Source of the DNA: Hyphomicrobium_A sp963759735
GTDB lineage: Bacteria; Pseudomonadota; Alphaproteobacteria; Rhizobiales; Hyphomicrobiaceae
Direction of reading: 5' to 3'
Length of the DNA: 64,000 bases
NCBI GenBank assembly: GCA_963759735.1
Contig: CAVXAF010000007.1
Coordinates: 744,001 to 808,000, forward strand
In this document: piece after piece, positions 28,116 to 36,875 of the stretch
Layout: every line of letters starts with the position of its first letter
Position numbering within the stretch: the first letter of the stretch is position 1
The notes under the pieces: generated by a model
Told to the model about the DNA's origin: nothing
The model's database searches: none
What the model saw: the letters and a program-made list of their open reading frames with translations, nothing else
Made by a program: the position numbers and the translations under genes

Positions 28116-28451
28116 ATGCGCGCTAGCCCTCTGGGCCCTTTGCTGATGCTGGCCACGTGGCTGGCGGTGATCGGACAGTTCGCGGTTACGTCACTCGCCG
28201 CCCCAATTAAACGGCCCTATAGCAGCGACGCGCACCGCGCCGGAAGCAGCGGCGCGTATGGCGGCCTCAAGTCCCGCAACCCGACTGTGCGGGCCCCCAA
28301 CGATACGCGCGATGCAAACAAGCAGCCGTATTACTACCGCTATTACAACGACACCGACCGCTCGCCCGGTTCGTGCCGGCGGTTTGCCCAACGCGCCATC
28401 GCCACCAAAAACAGAAATTGGTGGACGCGCTACCGCGCCTGCTTGAAGTGA
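28116..28451 (+). CDS. Small secreted protein with C-terminal W-W-x-R-Y-x-x-C motif
   Basis: A 111-residue protein with a signal peptide (about 1-28, ending TSLAAPIKRP). The ATG at 28116 follows GGAG. After a Ser/Asn/Arg-rich middle, the end reads CRRFAQRAIATKNRNWW and TRYRACLK. The pattern C-x-x-(F/L)-x-x-R-A-x-A-T-x-x-x-x-W-W-x-R-Y-x-x-C is shared with the next gene and seems to form a small disulfide-capable domain. It is typical of Hyphomicrobiales exported proteins of unknown role. Confidence 0.65.
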   Translation: MRASPLGPLLMLATWLAVIGQFAVTSLAAPIKRPYSSDAHRAGSSGAYGGLKSRNPTVRAPNDTRDANKQPYYYRYYNDTDRSPGSCRRFAQRAIATKNRNWWTRYRACLK

Positions 28452-28569
28452 TCGTCGCGCGTATGTCCGGGATCTTGGATCGGCCTCCCTGCGTTGCCAT
28501 CTATGGTTAACGCTTTTTGACCGCCAGCCGCCCTCAATAAGGCAGCCGCGGACAACCCGGGAGATCGCT

Positions 28570-29082
28570 ATGAAACGAGCACTGTTCGCCGCCGTCGTGG
28601 TCGGTGGCGCACTAACTGCGGCGGCTGCAATGCAGACCGCATCGGCACTTCCCCTCGGCCCTGCGCAGCAGGCCACATCTCAAGGCATCGTCGTGCAGGC
28701 AGCGCCTGGCCGCGGGCGCGGCGGTGGCGGTGGCCCAGGACTTCGTGGTGGTGGAGGACCCGGTCGCGGCGCCATGAGCCGAGGGCTTGGTGGCGGCGGT
28801 CGCTCCATCGGTCGCGGGCCGGGAAGCTCGCGCATGTATGGCGGCCCTCGCCGGGGTCATGCCGGGTCAGGGCATGCGGGTCCAAGAGGTCACGGTGGTC
28901 GCCACCACCATCGCGGGCCCCGTTTCCGCGGCTTCGCCTACGCGCCCTATTACGGTGGCTACGGCGGCTACTCTTCGTATTACGCATATGGTTACGACGA
29001 TTGCCGTTGGCTGCGTCGCAGGGCAGCCGCCACCGGTTCCCCTTACTGGTGGGACCGCTACTACGCGTGCATCGAAGATTAA
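28570..29082 (+). CDS. Glycine/arginine-rich secreted protein with W-W-x-R-Y-x-x-C motif
   Basis: A 170-residue protein with a Sec signal (about 1-26, ending TASALP). A long Gly/Arg/His-rich segment follows (GRGRGGGGGPGLRGGGG, then HGGRHHHRGP), then a Tyr/Gly stretch (YYGGYGGYSSYYAYGY). The C-terminus CRWLRRRAAATGSPYWW plus DRYYACIED repeats the motif of the preceding gene. The low-complexity middle resembles surface or adhesive proteins. The role is unknown. A Rho-independent terminator follows at 29106-29130. Confidence 0.68.
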   Translation: MKRALFAAVVVGGALTAAAAMQTASALPLGPAQQATSQGIVVQAAPGRGRGGGGGPGLRGGGGPGRGAMSRGLGGGGRSIGRGPGSSRMYGGPRRGHAGSGHAGPRGHGGRHHHRGPRFRGFAYAPYYGGYGGYSSYYAYGYDDCRWLRRRAAATGSPYWWDRYYACIED

Positions 29083-29105
29083 GCAGCGGTGATGAAGTAT
29101 GCCGA

Positions 29106-29130
29106 GGGCCGGGCTTGTCCCGGCCCTTTT
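29106..29130 (+). terminator. Rho-independent terminator
   Basis: A perfect 8-base stem GGGCCGGG / CCCGGCCC with a 5-base loop (CTTGT), followed by TTTT. It lies 24 bases after the stop of the Gly-rich protein gene. Confidence 0.85.
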
Positions 29131-29159
29131 GCGTATCGGGGCCGAGGTGGCACTATCCG

Positions 29160-29729
29160 ATGATGCCTGAGACGAGAGCTGGGTCGCATCCCGCGGTCAC
29201 CATCCGGCGCTGGGACGAGATCTCCGACAAAGAGCAACTCAGCGCGGCGCTCGATGCGATTTTCTTCGAGGCCAGCGGCACCAAGTCGTTCGCCAGCAAT
29301 GAAGCGCGCGCCGCATTTCGTGAGCGCTGGCTCAGCCGCTATTTCATCCAGCATCCCCGGTGGGCATACCTCGCGCTAACCTCCAGCGGCACGCTGGTCG
29401 GTTATCTCGTCGGGGCGATCAACGAGGCGACCGGGTTTGAGGATTTTGCGGGGGTCGCGCAACAGTTTCCGGCGCACTTGCACGTCAACTTGGCGCCGCA
29501 CTATCGCAGCCGGGGCATAGGCGCTCAACTCATCGAGGCCTTTGCCGTGGATGCGGCCCGCGCTGGCGCCATCGGCATGCATGTCGTCACTTCGGTCGAT
29601 GCACGCAATGTACTCTTCTATGAACGCATCGGGTTCTCCGAGCGCGCCCGTACTACCGTCAACGGTCGCGAGCTTGCGTTCCTTGGGCGTGTCCTGCATG
29701 CAGACGGTGCCGACCCCTTGGGGCCGTGA
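29160..29729 (+). CDS. GNAT family N-acetyltransferase
   Basis: A 189-residue GNAT. The acetyl-CoA loop is LAPHYRSRGIGAQLIEAF (R/Q-x-x-G-x-G/A), preceded by strand AHLHVNLA and followed by GMHVVTSVDARNVLFYERIG, the usual N-x-x-x-x-x-Y-x-R-x-G-F closing block. Motif A thus lies at about 105-125. It starts at one of two adjacent ATGs (29160/29163) after GAGGTGG. The acetylated substrate cannot be predicted. Confidence 0.88.
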   Translation: MMPETRAGSHPAVTIRRWDEISDKEQLSAALDAIFFEASGTKSFASNEARAAFRERWLSRYFIQHPRWAYLALTSSGTLVGYLVGAINEATGFEDFAGVAQQFPAHLHVNLAPHYRSRGIGAQLIEAFAVDAARAGAIGMHVVTSVDARNVLFYERIGFSERARTTVNGRELAFLGRVLHADGADPLGP

Positions 29730-29806
29730 TCCATTCGCTCCGGCCTGTTCGGCCTCGTCAGGCGTGCGTATAGTCGGCGCCCGTCATATTGGGATGGCCG
29801 TCATCG

Positions 29807-31552
29807 ATGCATGTCCTGTGGCGCGGCGATAGTCTGCAACGGTTGCGGCTCGTGTCGGGTCTCATCCTGTTTGCCTTCGCCGGCACGCACTTCATCAATC
29901 ATGCGCTAGGCCTGGTCAGCGTCGACTGGATGCACACCATGCAGGAGTGGCGCTGGGTGGTGACGCGCTCATGGCCGGGTACCATCGTGCTGCTTGCGGC
30001 GCTGCTGACACATGCCTCCCTCGGTCTCTACAAGCTGGCAGGCCGCGCCACGCTGCGCCTGCCGCGCTGGGAGCTCGTGCAGATCGCGCTCGGCATCTCG
30101 ATCCCGTTCCTGCTCCTGCCGCACATCATCAATACGCGCATCGCGCACGTGTTCTTCAATGTCAACGACATCTACGTCTACGAGCTCGCCAAGTTGTGGC
30201 CGGCGAGCGCAATCATACAAAGCCTGCTGCTGGTGATCGTGTGGGTGCACGGCTGCATGGGCATCCATTTTTGGATGCGCCTCTATCCTCCGTACCGCCG
30301 CATGCTTCCCATCCTGCTGACGCTGGCGGTGATCATCCCCCTCGCCGCGCTTGGCGGTTTCGCGGTCGCCGGTAGCAATGTCGCCGCGGCCATCGAGGTG
30401 CCGTCGGTGCTCGCCAACCTGAAATTGCTGACGCGCTGGCCAAGCGATGCGGCGAGCGAGACGCTCGCCTGGCTGCGTAATCTGGCGCGCATCGAGTTCG
30501 GTGCCGTCCTGGCGGTCGTCGCCGGCTGCCTCGCGTGGACCTATTTCGCCCGGCTCGCCGGGCCGAAGGTGACCATCGCCTACACCTCGGGGCCGACCGT
30601 GCGCGTGCCCCAGGGTCCAACGCTGCTGGAGATCAGTCGCATGCAGCGCGTGCCGCACGCCTCGGTGTGCGGGGGACGCGCTCGCTGCTCCACCTGCCGC
30701 GTGCGTATCGAGCGTGGTTCGTTCGGCTTGCCGGCGCCGATCTTCCCCGAGGTGGTGACTCTGGGCAGCATCGGAGCGCCGCCCAATGTGCGCCTCGCCT
30801 GCCAGATCCGGCCTGAGCACTATTTGATCGTCACGCGACTGTTGAAGTCCGAGACAACGGGACCGGAGGGCGCCGCAGTCGAAGAGGCCGACTCGGCCGG
30901 CGTGGAAAAGACGCTCGCCGTCATGTTCGTCGATCTGCGCGACTTCACGCGCCTCTCCGAGAAGCGGCTGCCGTTCGATATCGTCTACGTGCTCAACGAG
31001 TTCTTCGGCGTGGTCGGCGCGGCGATCACGGAGCACGGCGGCTGGATCGACAAGTTTCTCGGGGACGGACTGCTTGCCGTGTTCGGTCAACGCGATGGCG
31101 TGGAAGCCGGCTGCCGGCAAGCGCTGCGTACGGCACGCGACATCGATCTGGCGCTCGACCACATCAACGCCAAGCTCGAGCCCGAACTCGGCCGGCCGCT
31201 GGCGGTCGGCATCGGCATCGATGCCGGGGCACTACTGGTCGGACGCATCGGCTATGGCGAATTGGTCGACTTCACGGTCATCGGCAACCCGGTGAATGTC
31301 GCGAGCCGCCTCGAAGCGCTCACCAAAGAAAAGGACGTGCAGATCATTCTGTCGGGCGCGGTGGCGCGTTTGGCCGAATGGGAGCCGCCGGCCGCGATGA
31401 CGTCGCACGTCGATGTCCGTGGGGTGGCCGAGCCCGTGGAAACGATCCAGGTGGCGCGAGGGCGCGATCTGCCAGCCGACGTTCTCGCTAAGCGGGAGAG
31501 CGAAATAGAAAAGCCCACGGCCTGGACCGCGGGCTTTTGGGGAAGACGTTAG
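29807..31552 (+). CDS. Membrane-anchored ferredoxin-adenylate cyclase fusion
   Basis: A 581-residue three-part protein. Residues about 10-250 hold six membrane helices with several intramembrane histidines (THFINH, LTHASLG, LLPHIINTRIAHVF, VWVHGCMGIHFW), reminiscent of heme-b-binding quinone-linked subunits. A [2Fe-2S] ferredoxin domain follows at about 255-345 (CGGRARCSTC, with a fourth Cys in RLACQIR). A class III cyclase follows at about 365-550, with both metal Asp (FVDLRDFT, FLGDG), the adenine Lys before FLGDG, and the catalytic Asn/Arg in NPVNVASRLE. It should make cAMP in response to redox or quinone state. The ATG at 29807 follows GGGATGG. Confidence 0.88.
   Translation: MHVLWRGDSLQRLRLVSGLILFAFAGTHFINHALGLVSVDWMHTMQEWRWVVTRSWPGTIVLLAALLTHASLGLYKLAGRATLRLPRWELVQIALGISIPFLLLPHIINTRIAHVFFNVNDIYVYELAKLWPASAIIQSLLLVIVWVHGCMGIHFWMRLYPPYRRMLPILLTLAVIIPLAALGGFAVAGSNVAAAIEVPSVLANLKLLTRWPSDAASETLAWLRNLARIEFGAVLAVVAGCLAWTYFARLAGPKVTIAYTSGPTVRVPQGPTLLEISRMQRVPHASVCGGRARCSTCRVRIERGSFGLPAPIFPEVVTLGSIGAPPNVRLACQIRPEHYLIVTRLLKSETTGPEGAAVEEADSAGVEKTLAVMFVDLRDFTRLSEKRLPFDIVYVLNEFFGVVGAAITEHGGWIDKFLGDGLLAVFGQRDGVEAGCRQALRTARDIDLALDHINAKLEPELGRPLAVGIGIDAGALLVGRIGYGELVDFTVIGNPVNVASRLEALTKEKDVQIILSGAVARLAEWEPPAAMTSHVDVRGVAEPVETIQVARGRDLPADVLAKRESEIEKPTAWTAGFWGRR
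31509..31538. terminator. Bidirectional terminator inside the end of the cyclase gene
   Basis: AAAAGCCC (31509-31516) pairs perfectly with GGGCTTTT (31531-31538), and CGG/CCG extends the stem inward with one mismatch. It lies within the last codons of the cyclase, with the opposing DUF2147 gene ending 31 bases away. On the minus strand it is followed by TTTTCTATTT and on the plus strand it ends in TTTT, so it can serve both genes. Confidence 0.7.
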
Positions 31553-31568
31553 CGGTGAAGTCCGCTGC

Positions 31569-32387
31569 TTACTTGTCGCAATCGAAGGACACGACGCCGA
31601 CGTAAGGCACGTCGACTTTGCACTTCTTACCGGAGCGCTTCAGCTTTACCGGGCCATCGCCGCTTTCCAACTCGTCCATGATGCGGGCCAGCACCTTGCC
31701 GCCCTTCTTGCCCTTGGGCTCATCACTCGTGTCGTCGTCGGCTTCGGCGGTATCGCTCGAGGCGCTCGGCTTATCGGGAACGGCTTTCGTCGTTTCGGTC
31801 TTTGCCGTCTCCGACTTGCGCGTGCTCGGCTTGTCAGCGTCTGACGCAGCCGGGTCGAGTTCGACTTTTTCGGTCTTGTCTTCGACGGCGGGCTTGCTCG
31901 GTTCCGCCTTGGCGGTTTCCTTCTTCGTCGTCGCAGCGGGAGCCGGCTCGGTAACTGCGGCGCTGTCGCCGGCCGCGCCGCACTTCTGCAGGTTGGCGGG
32001 GGCGCGCTTCCAAGTGTAGGTCTCGCTCAGCCACTTGGAGCCGGAGTAACCCATCACCTTCAACTTGTCGCCATTCAGGGCCGTGACCTCGACATCGTAC
32101 TTGGAGCCGCGGTCCGGATCGTAGATCCAGCCGTTGTCCCACTTGTTCGTGCCGACCGGCTTGACGTTGCCGATGATCTGCTTACCGCACTGGTCGGCGT
32201 TCTCGTTATCCTTTAGCCACGCCACGTGACCGCACAGCTTGCCGCCGCAGTCGGTGATCTCGACGCCACCGCGGCCGGTATGATCGATCCACAGACCGAG
32301 CGGCGAATTGTCAGCGTGCGCAGCTGCGGCCGACAACATCGCGCTTGCGATAACGACGCCCTGCATGACGATACGGTCGAAACGCAT
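31569..32387 (-). CDS. DUF2147 family secreted protein with long charged linker
   Basis: A 272-residue protein with a signal peptide (about 1-25, ending AAAHADNSPL). The DUF2147 domain, at about 28-115, has GLWIDHTGRGGVEITDCGGK, LCGHVAWLKD, then IYDPDRGSKYDVEVTALNGD and LKVMGYSGSKWLSETYTWKR, the beta-barrel fold with paired Cys. A low-complexity Lys/Thr/Glu/Pro linker covers about 125-230. A short basic tail (KLKRSGKKCKVDVPYVGVVS) closes it. DUF2147 is often found in periplasmic lipocalin-like proteins of unknown ligand. The ATG at 32387 has GGGAGG upstream. Confidence 0.82.
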   Translation of the reverse strand: MRFDRIVMQGVVIASAMLSAAAAHADNSPLGLWIDHTGRGGVEITDCGGKLCGHVAWLKDNENADQCGKQIIGNVKPVGTNKWDNGWIYDPDRGSKYDVEVTALNGDKLKVMGYSGSKWLSETYTWKRAPANLQKCGAAGDSAAVTEPAPAATTKKETAKAEPSKPAVEDKTEKVELDPAASDADKPSTRKSETAKTETTKAVPDKPSASSDTAEADDDTSDEPKGKKGGKVLARIMDELESGDGPVKLKRSGKKCKVDVPYVGVVSFDCDK

Positions 32388-32534
32388 GTGCACCTCCCAA
32401 GAAAGCTGGTGTTCTCCACCTATGAAAATGCGGGCTGGCGCGCAAGCCGCCCCGCTCGTTGTGCCACTTGTCATCATGCACGCATGATGCGCTGTTCCGT
32501 GTGGAACAAGGCACACGCGCAGCGGGCGGCTCAT

Positions 32535-33122
32535 TTAGTTTTTGACGAATACGCTCGCGCTGAGCACCGCCTGGGGGCCTGCTTTTTCAGGCGCGTAGTA
32601 GTGAACGTGGCTCAAAGCCTCGGCGCGCTGATGCGTCCAGGCATGCACTCGCATGTTGCCGTCCTGCCACGACTGGTCGGCCGGGCGCCCCATCAGGCGC
32701 GTCAATTCGCCGAGCAGCGGGTCGGGTTGGGTACTCGGCAGGAGCAGCGAGCACGCCGTGCGCGTGGCCTTGGCGAAGTCCGGCGTCTGCTGTTTGAACG
32801 CGTCGTCGGGCTTGGCGCGCGAAGCGGTCAGAATGAACCTTTCGCCGTGATCGTGATAGCGCCAGGCAAACAGCTTCTCGGTCGGCGACTGCAGTGTGTA
32901 GGGCTTCAGGTCATCGCCGGTAAGCTGATCGAACTCACCGAAGCCTGCCGCGCGTTGGATGCCTTCTAGGTCGGGCAGCTGTTTTAGACACAGGAAGCTG
33001 AACAATCCTACGGTGCGCGCCGCGCCCTTCTCCTTTGGAATGGTCTGGCCCATGGCGCCGATGGCAGTGGCCAACATCGCGGCAAGCCAGATGAACGCGG
33101 CGCGATTGAAAGTGATGCTCAT
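32535..33122 (-). CDS. Secreted protein of unknown function
   Basis: A 195-residue protein with a signal-like N-terminus (about 8-26, MLATAIGAMGQTIPKEKG). The mature part has two Cys (FSFLCLKQLPDL and ATRTACSLLLP) that could pair, and a charged helical middle. It starts 24 bases after the stop of the upstream DUF2147 gene, so it is likely cotranscribed with it. It is not recognised; a periplasmic location is the only inference. Confidence 0.6.
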   Translation of the reverse strand: MSITFNRAAFIWLAAMLATAIGAMGQTIPKEKGAARTVGLFSFLCLKQLPDLEGIQRAAGFGEFDQLTGDDLKPYTLQSPTEKLFAWRYHDHGERFILTASRAKPDDAFKQQTPDFAKATRTACSLLLPSTQPDPLLGELTRLMGRPADQSWQDGNMRVHAWTHQRAEALSHVHYYAPEKAGPQAVLSASVFVKN

Positions 33123-33146
33123 CGTTGCGGCTCCAGCGCGTTAGCC

Positions 33147-33704
33147 TCAGCGCGCGGCGACCGGTGGCGGCGCTGGCGGCCAGGCGGTCGTGTCCTCGGA
33201 CCACTTGTTGGCAGCGATCATCTTCGCCTGCTCCTCACACGAGGGCGGCTTGCGCGGCATGCGCGTCCACACTTCGGACGAGCCGAAGATGGGGATCAGC
33301 ATGTAGCCGGTCACCTTCACCTTGTTGCGGTCGAGAACTTCGGCATACCCTGAAAAGCTCATGCCGTGGTCGGGCACGTAGACGTTGCCGTCGGCCCACG
33401 TGCCATCGGGCTGCTTCTTGAAGCCGGTGACGACGACGAGACCGCAGACGAGCCGGTTCTGCAGTTTCGGATCGGAGTTGCGAAAGTCGCGTAGCGGGCC
33501 GCGGTCGGGGCCGCGCGGCTTCTTCAGCCAAGCGACGCGCCCGCAACGGTCGCGGCCGCACGGGCCAAACTGCAGAATGACCTCGCCGTGCGAATCCATC
33601 CAGTAGCCGTCGAGGCTTTCCGCCCGGGCGCCGGCCGCGGTCAGGCAAGCGGCGATGGAGATGGCCGCCAGCCAATACGCGACAGCCCGCATGTGCGTGT
33701 TCAT
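33147..33704 (-). CDS. DUF2147 family secreted protein
   Basis: A 185-residue protein, signal peptide about 1-28 (ending AGARAESLDG). The domain covers about 30-145, with GYWMDSHGEVILQFGPCGRD, RCGRVAWLKKPRGP, LVCGLVVVTGFKKQPDGTW, then YVPDHGMSFSGYAEVLDRNK and VKVTGYMLIPIFGSSEVWTR. Two Cys pairs are likely disulfides. It is a second DUF2147 protein within 1.5 kb of the first, with low resemblance beyond the fold pattern. The function is unknown. Confidence 0.82.
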   Translation of the reverse strand: MNTHMRAVAYWLAAISIAACLTAAGARAESLDGYWMDSHGEVILQFGPCGRDRCGRVAWLKKPRGPDRGPLRDFRNSDPKLQNRLVCGLVVVTGFKKQPDGTWADGNVYVPDHGMSFSGYAEVLDRNKVKVTGYMLIPIFGSSEVWTRMPRKPPSCEEQAKMIAANKWSEDTTAWPPAPPPVAAR

Positions 33705-33798
33705 CCCTCTCGCATCCCGCTTGTCAGCACTCGCGCCACCATTTGCACGAAGAATTCAGCGGCGACAATCTATCCGGCTTAACACGGCGCTTATGCGG

Positions 33799-35523
33799 CT
33801 ACTCCTGTGGCCGATACGGCTCCAGCTCATAGTCGCGCGACCAGTTTTCCTGGCTGTTCTTGTCCCCGGCATCGTGGGTGCGATGGGGTCGGTATTGGGT
33901 TTCAGAGACACCGAACTGCCGCGCGACACTGGACGTTCCAGCGATAAGCAAAAATGCCGTCGCAGTGATGACGATGATCGACAGCAACGCTTGCCAAAAA
34001 TATGGCCGCGCTCGCAGCACGCCGGCCGTCGAGGTCATCTCTTTCGTGATTACGTACCCGCCCATGCTGCGGCGGAACCAGCCCGTCAGCTGCCCGGCCT
34101 GGCCGAGGTGCTTGGGCACCCGCTTCCAGCCGGCAAACAGATCGCCGATGAAGCCGAGCATGGAGCGGAAGTCGGCCGTCACCAGACCCGTCTTGTCCTG
34201 GTAGACGACGTCCTCGCCGGCAATGAAGCCGGGATTGGCGCGACCGATCGCGTTGCCGCGCAGCTGCGCCGGACGTCCGATGACCGGCGAGGCCCCGGGA
34301 TCGGTCATCAGGCCGGCAACCGTCGTTGCCGAACCAGGTCCTGAAGGATAGCGCAGCGGTAGCGTGACGAGCACGCCGATGGCTGCGGCAGCAGGAATGA
34401 GCGGCCAGTCACCGAGCGCCGCGGCAAGCACGGCCAGCCCGAGCGGCAATGACATGACGCCGAGTTCGTACCAGAACCGTCGCCACAGCGCGCCCTGATT
34501 GAGGCGCACGCGCTGCGCCGCCGCCTTGAGGTCGTACTGCGGAAACGTCTGCACCTTCCGACGTGCGATCTCGCCGAGCGCTGCGATACGCATGCCGGTG
34601 AGTGGATGCGTCGAGCCAAGCTCGACAAGCCGCGCCCACGGGTTGTGCGCATCAAACAGCATGGCCTCGGACGCGCGCTCGGGGTTCTGCAGGTCGCTCT
34701 CGGCCTCGAGGCCCGAATAGCGCGCATTCTTGACGTCGATGACGCCCATGTGCCGTGTCGACTGCAGCAGGCTCTGCGTCGACTCGGTGTCCTCGACCTG
34801 CACAATGCCGTAGGCGATCTTGACCAGCGCCGAGGCGAGGTGGCGCGCTTCCACGCGCTCGGCCGAGAACGCATCGGCGAGATATTCGCGGGTACGGCTG
34901 AGGTAAAAGAGCAGGTAGATGCCGATGTAGTACATGGCGAGGGCACCAATGCCGACGACCATCTGCCCGCCCTTGTTCTTGCCGCCGGAGCGACCGGATC
35001 GCATCGCCGCCGCGTAGACCTGATAGAGGATTTGTACCAGCGTGCCGGCCGCCGTCATGACGATGAAGTCGCGGTTGACGATGTGTCCCAGCTCATGGGC
35101 GACGACGGCGCGCTGCTCGTCCGCGTTAAGGAACTCGAAGATGCCGTCGGTGACGATGATGCGGGCGTTGGACCGCAGGATGCCATAGGTGAAGGCAGTG
35201 GGGTTGCGATCGGCGATGAGACCGAGGCGCGGTGCACTGAAACCGTACTGGCGCGCCACGTCATGCATCAGCTGGTGGACACCCGGATAGCGCGTCTGCA
35301 CTTCGGCATCATCGAGGAACGCCATCTTGTTGAACCAGCGCAGCGAGAAGTCGGTGATCCACGGGCTCACCAGCCAGATCACCAAGTTGAAGACGATGGT
35401 CAACGTAATGGCGAGGCTGAGATCGACGCTGTCGGTGAAGACGAGCATCGCCAGGATGACGCCGCACACCATGCCGAGCAGCAGCCCGATGGTGATGAAC
35501 GAGGCAAAGTACAGCCGGGCCAT
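33799..35523 (-). CDS. M48 family metallopeptidase (HtpX-like), long form
   Basis: A 574-residue membrane protease. Two N-terminal helices (about 5-27 and 34-56) are followed by the M48 domain with zinc motif VVAHELGHIVNRD at about 136-148 and a later acidic ligand in SRTREYLADAFSAERVEARH. Further hydrophobic segments lie at about 160-225 and 350-400, with a C-terminal extension of some 150 residues that classical HtpX lacks. HtpX-type proteases cut misfolded inner-membrane proteins under stress. The ATG at 35523 has AGAGGG six bases upstream; 35529 is an alternative. Confidence 0.86.
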   Translation of the reverse strand: MARLYFASFITIGLLLGMVCGVILAMLVFTDSVDLSLAITLTIVFNLVIWLVSPWITDFSLRWFNKMAFLDDAEVQTRYPGVHQLMHDVARQYGFSAPRLGLIADRNPTAFTYGILRSNARIIVTDGIFEFLNADEQRAVVAHELGHIVNRDFIVMTAAGTLVQILYQVYAAAMRSGRSGGKNKGGQMVVGIGALAMYYIGIYLLFYLSRTREYLADAFSAERVEARHLASALVKIAYGIVQVEDTESTQSLLQSTRHMGVIDVKNARYSGLEAESDLQNPERASEAMLFDAHNPWARLVELGSTHPLTGMRIAALGEIARRKVQTFPQYDLKAAAQRVRLNQGALWRRFWYELGVMSLPLGLAVLAAALGDWPLIPAAAAIGVLVTLPLRYPSGPGSATTVAGLMTDPGASPVIGRPAQLRGNAIGRANPGFIAGEDVVYQDKTGLVTADFRSMLGFIGDLFAGWKRVPKHLGQAGQLTGWFRRSMGGYVITKEMTSTAGVLRARPYFWQALLSIIVITATAFLLIAGTSSVARQFGVSETQYRPHRTHDAGDKNSQENWSRDYELEPYRPQE

Positions 35524-35590
35524 TCGCATCCCTCTTGCATAATTGCAGTGTGCATGGGCGCGCGAGGACCATGACAAAAGCGCGGTAACC

Positions 35591-36724
35591 CTAGAGCTGT
35601 TCGCACCCCTCGCAAAGCAGCGCCGCAACGTAGTCACCGATGGCGAGCGAGGACGTGAGCCCGGGGCTTTCCATGCCGTAGAGCGCCACGAGGCGGTCGA
35701 CACCGTGCTGGCGTGGGCCGTGGATGGCGAAGTCGGCGACCGGCTCGCCCGCGCGGTAGATTTTCGGGCGCACGCCGACGCTGTCGGGGCTTAGTGCGCC
35801 GGTTGGCAGGCCCGGCCAGTAGCGGCGGATTTCTTCCTCGAAGCGTGCGAGGCGTTCTCCATCCTGTTCGTCGAACGCGTAGTCGACGTCGTCGCGCCAT
35901 TCGATGTCCGGGCCGAAGCGTGCGCGGCCCGACACGTCGAGGGTGAGGTGCACGCCGAGCCAGGCGCCGAGCGGCATCGGGTAGACGAGATGGCGAAAGG
36001 GCGCGCGTGCTGCGAGGACGAAGTAATGCCCGCGCGCGGGATAGGTCTGCGGCACCTCATACCCGCTCCTCCAGGGGAGCATCCGGCCGAGCGCCGTGGC
36101 GCCGAGCCCGCCCGCAAGGACGAGGTTCCGCGCCGTGAGCGTGCCACGCTCCGTGCCGCTCAGTGTGGTGAGGGTGAAGCCGTCGGCGTCGCGGGTGATG
36201 CCGCTGACCGAGGTGTTCAGCACCACGGCGCCGCGGTTGCTCGTGATGTGCCCATCTAGGGCCTGCATCAGCGCGTGACTGTCGATGATACCGGTCGAGG
36301 GGGAAAGGTAAGCGGCGACGCACGCCACCTCGGGTTCGAGCGCGCGCACATCATCTACCGTGAGCTGCTGCAAGTCTCCGACGCCATTCTTGGCGGCCGT
36401 AGCGGCGATGGCCTCAAGCTTGGGGATCTCATCTGATTGCGTGGCAACCAGAAGCTTGCCGCAGCGCCGGTGCGCAACGCCGTTGTCGGCGCAAAAGCGG
36501 TAGAGCAGCTCCTTGCCGGCGACGCACAGCTTCGCGCGCAGGCTGCCGGGCGGGTAGTAGATGCCGGCGTGGATGACCTCGGAGTTGCGTGAGCTGGTTT
36601 CGGTGCCGATGCGGTTGTGCCGCTCAAGCAGCATCACATCGCACCCGGCGACCGCCAGCGCGCGCGCCACCGCTAAGCCGACGACCCCGCCGCCGACGAC
36701 GGCGGTCTCAACATCTGCGGTCAC
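35591..36724 (-). CDS. FAD-dependent oxidoreductase, L-2-hydroxyglutarate oxidase-like
   Basis: A 377-residue flavoprotein. The N-terminal dinucleotide-binding fold is TAVVGGGVVGLAVARAL (GxGxxG variant GGGVVG), followed by VMLLERHNRIGTETSSRNSE and VIHAGIYYPPGSLRAKLCV, the block typical of LhgO/YgaF-like L-2-hydroxyglutarate dehydrogenases. The C-terminal FAD contact is GMESPGLTSSLAIGDYVA. The GTG start at 36724 is chosen for the AGAGGG site and because the Rossmann fold begins directly after it. The substrate is predicted as L-2-hydroxyglutarate or a related 2-hydroxy acid. Confidence 0.82.
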   Translation of the reverse strand: MTADVETAVVGGGVVGLAVARALAVAGCDVMLLERHNRIGTETSSRNSEVIHAGIYYPPGSLRAKLCVAGKELLYRFCADNGVAHRRCGKLLVATQSDEIPKLEAIAATAAKNGVGDLQQLTVDDVRALEPEVACVAAYLSPSTGIIDSHALMQALDGHITSNRGAVVLNTSVSGITRDADGFTLTTLSGTERGTLTARNLVLAGGLGATALGRMLPWRSGYEVPQTYPARGHYFVLAARAPFRHLVYPMPLGAWLGVHLTLDVSGRARFGPDIEWRDDVDYAFDEQDGERLARFEEEIRRYWPGLPTGALSPDSVGVRPKIYRAGEPVADFAIHGPRQHGVDRLVALYGMESPGLTSSLAIGDYVAALLCEGCEQL

Positions 36725-36875
36725 GTCCGGCCCTCTTTGCCAACATTTTGTTCCTGCGCGGTTTTCCACAGGGGAATAGCTGCCCCTGCACGGCTCGAAA
36801 TATTTCGAATCCTAATTAGGGTGCCGGTGCTGCGCACGTCTGACGCCGTGCCTGGCGAAACGCATGGAGGGTCTC

